From assembly GCA_937136445.1 (NCBI GenBank), contig CAKZOQ010000623.1:1-13315 (forward strand): DNA of 13,315 bases. The letters run 5' to 3'. Source of the DNA: an uncultured Gemmatimonadota bacterium. Lineage in GTDB: Bacteria > Gemmatimonadota > Gemmatimonadetes > Longimicrobiales > Gaopeijiaceae. A program made the translations under genes and the position numbers. Of the stretch, positions 7,821 to 13,315 are shown piece after piece (position 1 is the first letter of the stretch; each line of letters starts with the position of its first letter). Below the pieces are notes generated by a model. The model had not been told where the DNA came from. It worked only from the letters and a program-made list of their open reading frames with translations, and did no database searches.

Positions 7821-8762
7821 GTGTACGCCCTCCTCCAGGCCGCCGACAGCATCGCCGCCCCCAACGCGCTGAGCCTTTCCTCCTTCGTGGAGGCGGAGGG
7901 GTTCGCCCCCCTGGTCCGGGCGGGGGCCCTGGTGGTCCTCGGACTTCCGGCGGCCTGGGCCGTCGCTCGGTGGATCCGGGGCTACGTCGCCCGGGTCTCG
8001 AACCCCCAGAAAGGCCTCATCACCGGAAAGCTCGTCCTCTGGCCGCTGATCATCATCATCATGGTCTCGGTGCTGGGCGAGCTCGGCTTCAGCCTCACGC
8101 CCCTCCTGGGCGCCGCGGGAATCCTGGGCATCGCCGTGGGCTTCGCCTCCCAGACCTCCGTCTCCAACATCATCAGCGGCTTCTTCCTGCTGGCGGAGGA
8201 GCCCTTCAAGGTGGGCGACATCATCGACGTCGATGGGATCAAGGGCCAGGTCCTCACCATCGACACCCTCTCGGTGAAGATGCGCACCTTCGACAACAAG
8301 ATGGTCCGCATCCCCAACGAAACGCTGGTGAAGAGCCGCTTCACCAACGTGTCGCGCTTCCCGGTACGGCGGGTGGACATCCCCGTCGGGGTGGCCTATC
8401 GCGAGGACCTGGACCGGGTGCGGGCCGTTCTCCTGGAGGTGGCCGACGCCAACCCCCGGGTTCTCATGGAGCCCGAGCCCATGGTCATCTTCCAGGGGTA
8501 CGCCGACTCCAGCATCAACTTCACCTTCGCCGTCTGGGCCCTCCGCGAGCAGTGGCTCCAGGTGAAGAACGCCATCGCCGAGGACGTGAAGCGGCGCCTC
8601 GACGAGGAAGGCATCGAAATCCCCTTCCCCCACCGGAGCCTCTACACCGGGTCCATGACGGACCCCTTCCCGGTACGTATCATGCAACAGCAGGGAGAGT
8701 CCGCAGCCGACCCCCCCCTGCCCCAGGACGCCGATGAGACCGAGGAGCCCGAGGATGACTGA
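7821..8762 (+). CDS. MscS-family mechanosensitive ion channel
   Basis: 313 residues from GTG 7821, four bases after the DUF432-like stop, with TGAGG just before it. Three membrane helices lie at about 31-53, 70-90 and 94-118. The pore helix carries the Gly/Ala pattern GAAGILGIAVGFASQTSVSN followed by NIISGFFLLAEEPFKVGD, the MscS signature. A beta domain (about residues 130-180, with IPNETLVKSRFTN) and an alpha/beta cytoplasmic vestibule domain complete the family fold; the last 30 residues are an acidic, probably disordered tail. The size is close to the minimal three-helix MscS of E. coli. Such channels open under membrane tension to release solutes during hypo-osmotic shock. Longer in-frame starts inside the previous gene exist but lack support. 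The end overlaps the next gene by eight bases. Confidence 0.93.
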   Translation: MYALLQAADSIAAPNALSLSSFVEAEGFAPLVRAGALVVLGLPAAWAVARWIRGYVARVSNPQKGLITGKLVLWPLIIIIMVSVLGELGFSLTPLLGAAGILGIAVGFASQTSVSNIISGFFLLAEEPFKVGDIIDVDGIKGQVLTIDTLSVKMRTFDNKMVRIPNETLVKSRFTNVSRFPVRRVDIPVGVAYREDLDRVRAVLLEVADANPRVLMEPEPMVIFQGYADSSINFTFAVWALREQWLQVKNAIAEDVKRRLDEEGIEIPFPHRSLYTGSMTDPFPVRIMQQQGESAADPPLPQDADETEEPEDD

Positions 8763-9051
8763 CGCCGGAGCAGGGAACGACGCCTACCATCTGGCGTCGC
8801 TGGCTCACGACGGACGGCTCTGGACGGCCTACCTGGAGTTCGAGGACGATCCCCAGTCACCCCAGAGCTACCGCGGACGGCTCCGCTTCGAGCCGGCGGC
8901 CCCAGGGGACGGCGAGGAGGCCACCCACACCACCGTCCTCATCATCGAGGACTCCTACGAGGCGGCGCTGGCCAAGGCCCGCAGCTTCGAGGACCATCAG
9001 CTCGTCGGACTCCTCCGCTCCACTCTTCCCGGGGACCCGGACGAGGAGTAG
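8755..9051 (+). CDS. small acidic protein of unknown function, last gene of the MoxR-MscS operon
   Basis: 98 residues; I do not recognise the family. The start ATG 8755 lies inside the end of the channel gene (8-base overlap) with AGGAG at 8743-8747, seven bases upstream, so it is translationally coupled. No membrane helix, signal peptide or cysteine is visible. The sequence alternates predicted strands (WTAYLEFED, YRGRLRFEP, THTTVLIIED) with a helix (YEAALAKARSF), suggesting a compact alpha/beta fold, and ends in an acidic tail (DPDEE). Codon choice is as GC-rich as its neighbours, which with the ribosome-binding site makes it likely to be real. Its place after the channel suggests an accessory or regulatory role. 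It ends 10 bases from the convergent ABC permease gene with no room for a classical terminator. Confidence 0.65.
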   Translation: MTDAGAGNDAYHLASLAHDGRLWTAYLEFEDDPQSPQSYRGRLRFEPAAPGDGEEATHTTVLIIEDSYEAALAKARSFEDHQLVGLLRSTLPGDPDEE

Positions 9052-9061
9052 GGCGGGCGGC

Positions 9062-10303
9062 TCAGGCCTCCCGCACCCAGCGCCAGAGCTCCGACAGGGT
9101 GGGGCGCTTCCCCGTCATGAGCACCCCCACCGTGTAGATCCGCCCGGCCACCCAGGCCACCACCAGCACCGTGCCCGCCATGAGCAGGAAGGCCAGGGCG
9201 AGCTGCCACCCCGGCACCACCCCCGCCACCACCCGTGGCCAGAGGAGGATGGGGGTGAAGAAAGGCACCAGCGACATCCCGGTGGCGAAGGCGGAGGCCG
9301 GCTGGTCCAGCACCGGGACGATGAGGAGCATGGGCACCAGGATGAGGAACATGACGGGGAGCTGGGCCTGCTGCGCCTCCTCGTCGGTGGTGCACATGGC
9401 GCCGACGGCGGCGTAGAGGCTGGAGTAGATGACGTAGCCCGCCAGGAAGAGCCCGGCGAAGACCAGGCCGAGTCGGGGCTCCAGCTCTCCGGCGAGACCG
9501 CTCAGGTCCCCGGCCACCACCCCCCGCTCCACCAGCGACGGCAGACCCACCACCGCCGCCGTCCCACCTACCACCAGCCACACCGCGAGCTGGGTGAGCC
9601 CCACCGCCCCCACCCCGAGGATCTTCCCGAGCATGAGGTGCCAGGGCTCCATCGCCGAGAGGATCACCTCCACCAGGCGGTTGGTCTTCTCCTGGAGGGT
9701 GGCCCGCATCACCGCCACCGCGTAGAGGAGGATCACCATGTAGAGGACGAAGGCGCCCAGGAAGCCCAGGAGGAACCGGCCCTCCGCGTCGTCACTCCCG
9801 GCGGACCCCAGCACGGTGGTCTCCAGCGAACCTCCGGCCAGGAGTGCCCCGGGCTCCACCCCCTGGCGGCGGAGCTGGAGGGTGAGGGCCGTGGTCACCA
9901 CCGCCTGCCGAATGGAGAGGCCCTGGAGCGATCCCGGAGCCTCTTCCCCGTACCAGGACACCCGTCCGGAGCGGAGGGTCTCCTCGTCCAGGACCAGATA
10001 GCCGGAGAGCCGACCCTCGGTGACGGCGCCGCGCAGTCGGCTGGTCTCCTCCGGGGAGGTGCCGGCGGGCACCACCTCCAGACCGCCGGCGCGTAGCCGT
10101 TCCGCCACCCCCTCCAGGAGAACGCCGGTGCGGTCCTGGACGGCGAGGCGGTCGCCGGCTCGGGGACCGCTGTCCACCACCAAGGCGGGCAGAAGCACCA
10201 CCGCCGAGAGAAGGAGCGGTCCGGCCAGGGTGCCGAAGAGGAACCAGCGGGTGCGGACCCGCTCCAGGTACTCCCGACGGAGGACGATCCAGACGTTCCT
10301 CAC
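9062..10303 (-). CDS. ABC-2 type transporter permease, NatB-like
   Basis: 413 residues from GTG 10303, which overlaps the stop of the ATPase gene by four bases (GTGA). One N-terminal helix (about 20-42) precedes a large extracytoplasmic domain of about 120 residues, then about five or six helices fill the C-terminal half. The family signature EKTNRLVEVILSAM follows the second helix, and the later DEEAQQAQLP motif matches NatB-type proteins. NatAB in Bacillus exports sodium, but this permease family also exports other small molecules and peptides, so the substrate is open. It is encoded with a single ATPase and no periplasmic binding protein, consistent with export. The gene is convergent with the channel operon. 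Confidence 0.88.
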   Translation of the reverse strand: MRNVWIVLRREYLERVRTRWFLFGTLAGPLLLSAVVLLPALVVDSGPRAGDRLAVQDRTGVLLEGVAERLRAGGLEVVPAGTSPEETSRLRGAVTEGRLSGYLVLDEETLRSGRVSWYGEEAPGSLQGLSIRQAVVTTALTLQLRRQGVEPGALLAGGSLETTVLGSAGSDDAEGRFLLGFLGAFVLYMVILLYAVAVMRATLQEKTNRLVEVILSAMEPWHLMLGKILGVGAVGLTQLAVWLVVGGTAAVVGLPSLVERGVVAGDLSGLAGELEPRLGLVFAGLFLAGYVIYSSLYAAVGAMCTTDEEAQQAQLPVMFLILVPMLLIVPVLDQPASAFATGMSLVPFFTPILLWPRVVAGVVPGWQLALAFLLMAGTVLVVAWVAGRIYTVGVLMTGKRPTLSELWRWVREA

Positions 10304-11235
10304 CGGGCCCCCTCCGCCACCGCGCCGGAGCCTCCTCCGGCGTGGCGTACGAAGATCTCGTGGAGGCGAGGCTCCACCCGCTCGAAGCGTCGGAGCTCCA
10401 CCTCCGCCTCCACCGCCCGGCGGAGGAGCGCACCCGCGTCGGCGCCGGGGTGGAGCATGAGGTGAAGCCCGTCGCCTCGCCGCTCCACCGACGCCACCTC
10501 GGGGCCGGACAGCCATCCCTCGTCTCCCTGGAAGTCCACGACCACCACCCCCGTCCGCTCCGCCACCCGCAGGCTCCGAAGATCACCCTCCAGCACCGCC
10601 TTGCCTCCGGAGAGGAGGCACACCCGCTCGCAGAGGCGTTCTGCCTGGTCCATGAGGTGGGTGGACAGGAGCACGGTGGCGCCCCGGGCCCGGAACTCCA
10701 GGACGATCTCCTCCAGGAGGTCCTGGTTGATGGGATCCAGTCCGCTGAAGGGCTCGTCCAGGACCAGGAGGCTGGGTTCGTGGAGGACGGTTCCCACGAA
10801 CTGCACCTTCTGCTGCATCCCCTTGGAGAGATCCTCCACCCGGCGGTCCCACCAGCCTTCCAGGCCCAGTCGCCGGAGCCAGCCCCTGGCCCTGGGCTCG
10901 GCGTCCCGGCGGGCCACACCCCGGATCTCCGCCAGGAAGAGGAGAACGTCCAGGACACGCATCCTGCGGTAGAGGCCCCGTTCCTCCGGGAGGTAGCCCA
11001 CCTCCCGGCGTCGGACGTGGGCCGGATCCCGACCGAAGAGCTCGGCGGAGCCCCCATCGGGGCGGAGGATCCCCATGATCATGCGGAGGGTCGTGGTCTT
11101 CCCCGAACCGTTGGGACCCAGCAGCCCATAGATCCCCCCTGGTTCGATCTCCAGGTCCAGACGATCCACGGCGGTGTGGCGCCCGAAGGCCTTGGAGACG
11201 CCGTGGAGCCTCACGGCGGGCGGAGAAGGGGTCAT
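10300..11235 (-). CDS. ABC transporter ATPase, NatA-like
   Basis: 311 residues. Walker A is GPNGSGKT (40-47), the signature is LSKGMQQK (136-143), Walker B is LLVLDEP (156-162) with the D-loop SGLD, and the switch histidine is His193 in STHLMDQ. The LSKGMQQK form of the signature is usual in this subfamily. The C-terminal 80 residues form the extra domain typical of NatA/CcmA-like exporters (DUF4162-like). It energises the adjacent permease. The chosen ATG (11235) precedes the ATPase domain by six residues; it has no clear Shine-Dalgarno. A longer in-frame start at 11358 would add a proline-rich 41-residue extension and is less likely. The divergent AbrB-like gene shares the upstream region. 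Confidence 0.9.
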   Translation of the reverse strand: MTPSPPAVRLHGVSKAFGRHTAVDRLDLEIEPGGIYGLLGPNGSGKTTTLRMIMGILRPDGGSAELFGRDPAHVRRREVGYLPEERGLYRRMRVLDVLLFLAEIRGVARRDAEPRARGWLRRLGLEGWWDRRVEDLSKGMQQKVQFVGTVLHEPSLLVLDEPFSGLDPINQDLLEEIVLEFRARGATVLLSTHLMDQAERLCERVCLLSGGKAVLEGDLRSLRVAERTGVVVVDFQGDEGWLSGPEVASVERRGDGLHLMLHPGADAGALLRRAVEAEVELRRFERVEPRLHEIFVRHAGGGSGAVAEGAR

Positions 11236-11360
11236 GGACGGGCGGCTCGGCGGCGCGGACCCGGGCCAGCGGTGGAACGCTGGAGGGGTCGGTGGTGTCG
11301 CCCAGGGTCCCGGTAGTTGGACGAGCGCACGGTCGCGCTCTCCGGATGCATCGCGCATCG

Positions 11361-11386
11361 GCCCGATCTTTCATACATTATCGGGC
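11361..11386. repeat. perfect 7-bp inverted repeat over the AbrB-like promoter, candidate operator
   Basis: GCCCGAT (11361-11367) and ATCGGGC (11380-11386) are exact reverse complements around a 12-base AT-rich spacer that contains the -10-like CATTAT. The arm centres are 19 bases apart, near two helical turns, as expected for a dimeric regulator. The position over both divergent -10 candidates suits autoregulation by the downstream AbrB-fold protein. An RNA hairpin is an alternative, but it lacks a U-tract. Confidence 0.45.
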
Positions 11387-11402
11387 TCCAGATTGAATCT
11401 CC

Positions 11403-11408
11403 AGGAGG
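11403..11408 (+). promoter_or_regulatory. Shine-Dalgarno of the AbrB-like gene
   Basis: AGGAGG four bases before ATG 11413. It is one of the two perfect sites in the window and supports a real, well-translated small gene. Confidence 0.75.
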
Positions 11409-11412
11409 CTGA

Positions 11413-11601
11413 ATGGCCATTTTCCGGACCCTGTATTACGGCGACGTCACCGTCGGAGTCGGCGGTCGCATCACCATCCCCCAGGACATGCGCGAGGACG
11501 TCGGAATCGACGAGGGCGACACGCTCACCGTTCGCGTCGAGGAAAACCCGAACGGCGGTCGCCAGATGGTGCTCTGGCGCGCCGAGCAGCAGCCGGACTG
11601 A
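11413..11601 (+). CDS. AbrB/SpoVT/MazE-fold DNA-binding protein, small
   Basis: 62 residues. VGVGGRITIPQDMREDVGIDEGDTL (from about residue 14) is a textbook swapped-hairpin AbrB/SpoVT motif: a Gly-Arg turn, ITIP, a helix and a GDTL turn. Such proteins dimerise and bind DNA as transition-state regulators or as antitoxins. The start is set by AGGAGG four bases upstream. No toxin gene follows: the next gene is convergent, only three bases away, and encodes LuxC. The size would suit a stand-alone regulator. An inverted repeat lies over its own probable promoter, so autoregulation is plausible; control of the divergent ABC exporter is also possible. The fold is confident, the target is inferred. 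Confidence 0.82.
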   Translation: MAIFRTLYYGDVTVGVGGRITIPQDMREDVGIDEGDTLTVRVEENPNGGRQMVLWRAEQQPD

Positions 11602-11604
11602 CAC

Positions 11605-12999
11605 TCAGCCCTCCACGTCCACCCAGCGGAGGAAGACCGCCAGCGGACCCCGCCCGTCGTGGCGCCAGGCCGCCGGCGGAAAGGGGACCTCGGAGAAGGC
11701 CGCCACCCGGGTCGCCCCGACCCGTCCCAGCGCCTCCACCAGCGACTCCAGGCGCGTCCCACCCCCGGCGATGCCTACGGTCTGGAGATGACGACGGACC
11801 GGAGCGAGGAGCTCCGGCACCTCTGTCAGGTCATCCACCGGCTTCACCCGGACCACCCGTCCCACGCAGGTCGTCGTGACATCCGGGTCCTCTTCGTGGA
11901 CCACCGTCCAGGTGGCTCCCGGGTCGAAGTACACCTCCCCCTCCCCCGCCCCTTCCAGCAGCTCGGCGGTACCACGCACCTGCTGCAGGGTGGATGCCTC
12001 GTCGGGATCGAGGCGTCCCGAGGGAAGGTGCTCCTCCAGCTCCGCCAGGGCGGCGGCCACCTCCCGGGCGAACTGCTCGGGTGAGCGGCCCCCCCCGCGC
12101 TCCACGTAGATGACCTGCGGAGACACGCACCCCCGCTGATCGAAGAGCGCCACGGCCCGCGCCACCTCGGCGGCGGTGGTCTCCACCCGCTCGTCGCTGA
12201 GAGCCTCCCGGCCCACCATCCCCAGGCTCACCCGGTGGTGATAGCCGATGAAGCGGGTGGTCACCGGCGTCCGGTCCCTGAGCGCCTTCACCGAGGCGTC
12301 GCTCCCATAGGCCACCGCCACATCCGCCGCCTCCAGCGCCGCGTCCTCCCAGGAGGTCCGCCCCCCTGGCCAGTAGACCACCGCAAGCGCCTCCTCCAGG
12401 ACGGGATGGAGCCGGGCGAGCTCCCGCGCCATGAGCACCGGGAGCACCACGTCGCCCCGTCCGGGCTTCACCAGCGTAGGGCCCTTCACCAGGAGGCTCC
12501 GGAGGAGGGCCGTCGCCCCGACCCCCGGGACGCTTCCGGAAACCACCTGCACCGAGAGCTGCGGACCCAGTGCCCGTGTCCGGCTCCGGGACATGCGCAC
12601 CGTTCCGTCCAGCGCCTCCAGCGAGCCCACGTCGGCCTCCAGCGCCGAGCGGAGTCGATCCTGGGTCCAGTCGTCCGCCATCCCGTCCAGGATCTCCTGG
12701 GCCATCTCCGGCGACACGCCGGCCGTGGCAGGCAGCGCATCCAGAGCCTCCCGGCGGAGGGGGTCCGAGGGGTCGAGGAAGCGCACACCGACGGAGCCCA
12801 GGATCCCTACGAGCTCGTCGGCCGGAAGGGAGCGGAGGGCCGAGGCGCCCCGCCGGACCCGCCGCGCCACCCGACCGATCCAGTCGGCGTCGCCGTCAGG
12901 GTGGCGCACCGTCCAGCCCGCCACCTCCATCTCCGCCACCTCGGGCTCGGGCAGCCCTTCCGGAACCACCCAACCCCGGATGGTGTGGGCGGCGCTCAC
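11605..12999 (-). CDS. luxC: LuxC-family acyl-CoA (fatty acid) reductase
   Basis: 464 residues from GTG 12999, overlapping the stop of the LuxE-like gene by four bases, with a GGGGAGGGGA ribosome-binding stretch just upstream. The aldehyde-dehydrogenase-like fold is seen from SGSVPGVG (154-161) and LVKPGRGD (176-183) in the nucleotide-binding part to the catalytic cysteine region FDQRGCVSPQ, with Cys291 as the likely acyl-accepting nucleophile (close to Cys286 reported for Vibrio harveyi LuxC). The enzyme reduces acyl groups with NADPH to aldehydes, receiving them from the LuxE acyl-protein synthetase encoded directly upstream. In luminous bacteria the aldehyde feeds luciferase; no luxA/luxB is visible here, so it may serve wax ester, lipid or secondary-metabolite synthesis. 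Confidence 0.88.
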   Translation of the reverse strand: MSAAHTIRGWVVPEGLPEPEVAEMEVAGWTVRHPDGDADWIGRVARRVRRGASALRSLPADELVGILGSVGVRFLDPSDPLRREALDALPATAGVSPEMAQEILDGMADDWTQDRLRSALEADVGSLEALDGTVRMSRSRTRALGPQLSVQVVSGSVPGVGATALLRSLLVKGPTLVKPGRGDVVLPVLMARELARLHPVLEEALAVVYWPGGRTSWEDAALEAADVAVAYGSDASVKALRDRTPVTTRFIGYHHRVSLGMVGREALSDERVETTAAEVARAVALFDQRGCVSPQVIYVERGGGRSPEQFAREVAAALAELEEHLPSGRLDPDEASTLQQVRGTAELLEGAGEGEVYFDPGATWTVVHEEDPDVTTTCVGRVVRVKPVDDLTEVPELLAPVRRHLQTVGIAGGGTRLESLVEALGRVGATRVAAFSEVPFPPAAWRHDGRGPLAVFLRWVDVEG

Positions 13000-13315
13000 G
13001 TCCCCTCCCCCTGAGCGTCCAGGAGGTCCTCCAGCGCCAGCGAACATCCCCGTGGCTCGGCACCGGCGACCCGCCCCTGTAGGTGCAGGCCGGCCCCGGA
13101 CACGGCCCCCACATCCTCCGTGAGGATGGCCGACACCGACCCGGCGTTGGCCAGATCGTAGAAGGCCAGCACTCCCTCCTCGCCCTCGGGCATGGGCTCC
13201 AGCGAGACCGGATCCAGCGCCCGGACCTTCAGCCAGGGCGGGCCCCGGTGCCGACGGCGCGGCGGCAGCGGCTCCCGGAGCACCGGCTCGTACATCTGCG
13301 ACAGGAGCTCGGTCA
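12996..13315 (-). CDS. luxE: LuxE-family acyl-protein synthetase, C-terminal part (N-terminus off right edge)
   Basis: The last 105 residues are present. They start within the TELLSQMYEP segment, corresponding to the adenylate-forming (ANL) motif after the central domain, and continue through GPPWLKVRALDP, EGEEGVLAFYDLANAGSVSAI, LTEDVG and LQGRVAGAEPRGCSL. The Thr-Glu, the TED-like motif and the GR..GAEPRGCSL ending are typical of LuxE-like members of the ANL superfamily, where the late Cys is a plausible acyl-carrying residue; in LuxE a Cys near the C-terminus accepts the acyl group. The enzyme activates a fatty acid as acyl-AMP and hands it to LuxC. The stop overlaps the luxC start (GTGA), so the two proteins are made together. 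Missing N-terminal sequence prevents judging substrate preference. Confidence 0.83.
   Translation of the reverse strand, partial: TELLSQMYEPVLREPLPPRRRHRGPPWLKVRALDPVSLEPMPEGEEGVLAFYDLANAGSVSAILTEDVGAVSGAGLHLQGRVAGAEPRGCSLALEDLLDAQGEGT
13002..13012 (-). promoter_or_regulatory. Shine-Dalgarno of the luxC start
   Basis: AGGGGAGGGGA on the minus strand, its GGAGG core (13008-13004) four bases before GTG 12999. It supports the overlapping GTG start over an in-frame ATG 48 bases further upstream. Confidence 0.55.

Larger units (their letters stand above)
11236..11412. promoter_or_regulatory. divergent intergenic region between ABC ATPase and AbrB-like gene
   Basis: 177 bases holding the only AT-rich stretch nearby, ATACATTAT (11373-11381). 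On the plus strand CATTAT (11376-11381) could be a -10 placing a start near 11388 and a leader of about 25 bases before the AbrB-like gene. On the minus strand GATAAT (11383-11378) could serve the ABC operon. Neither has a good -35. Short palindromic segments upstream (CCGGATGC with GCATCGG, 11342-11361) could form a stem. I see no terminator or RNA gene. Confidence 0.4.

Noticed and set aside
11236..11358. N-terminal extension of the ABC ATPase to 11358
   Set aside because: It adds a proline-rich segment absent from the family and would start beside the inverted repeat; ATG 11235 fits the domain start, though it lacks a strong Shine-Dalgarno.
11413..11607. MazEF-type toxin-antitoxin locus
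   Set aside because: Only the AbrB/MazE-fold protein is present; no toxin-size gene lies on the same strand on either side.

Overview
This is a compact, very GC-rich bacterial window that is almost entirely protein-coding. The Tat signal on a molybdopterin-family protein, the multihaem cytochrome and the envelope protein set point to an aerobic or facultative, probably Gram-negative organism. The gene content would suit Gemmatimonadota or a similar GC-rich phylum, but that is a guess from style. No tRNA, rRNA, CRISPR array, insertion sequence or phage gene is visible.

Left block (1-2640, minus strand): a pentahaem cytochrome c followed 9 bases later by a Tat-exported, molybdopterin-oxidoreductase-like iron-sulfur protein that runs off the left edge. 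This is the ActA-ActB start of an alternative complex III (or related Qrc-type) quinol/cytochrome c respiratory complex.

Centre block (2933-9051, plus strand): six tightly packed genes, with gaps of at most 5 bases or overlaps: MoxR AAA+ ATPase, DUF58 protein, TgpA-like membrane transglutaminase, a DUF432-like protein, an MscS-type mechanosensitive channel, and an unrecognised 98-residue acidic protein. The first three are a classic MoxR/DUF58/transglutaminase module. Its continuation into a channel module is the most unusual feature of the layout. A 292-base divergent intergenic region separates this block from the cytochrome operon and holds a 7-bp inverted repeat bracketing -10-like hexamers.

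Right block: a minus-strand two-gene ABC exporter of the NatA/NatB type (9062-11235, overlapping GTGA junction), convergent with the centre operon. Then comes a divergent small AbrB/SpoVT-fold regulator (11413-11601, plus) whose promoter region is covered by a perfect 7-bp inverted repeat. Last is a convergent minus-strand pair, LuxC acyl-CoA reductase and the C-terminal end of a LuxE-family acyl-protein synthetase, which runs off the right edge. LuxE plus LuxC should form a fatty-acid reductase making long-chain aldehydes; no luciferase is in view.

Translational coupling (GTGA, ATGA, GTGA, GTGA overlaps) recurs at four junctions, so each block probably works as one unit. Nothing suggests recent transfer: base composition looks even throughout.
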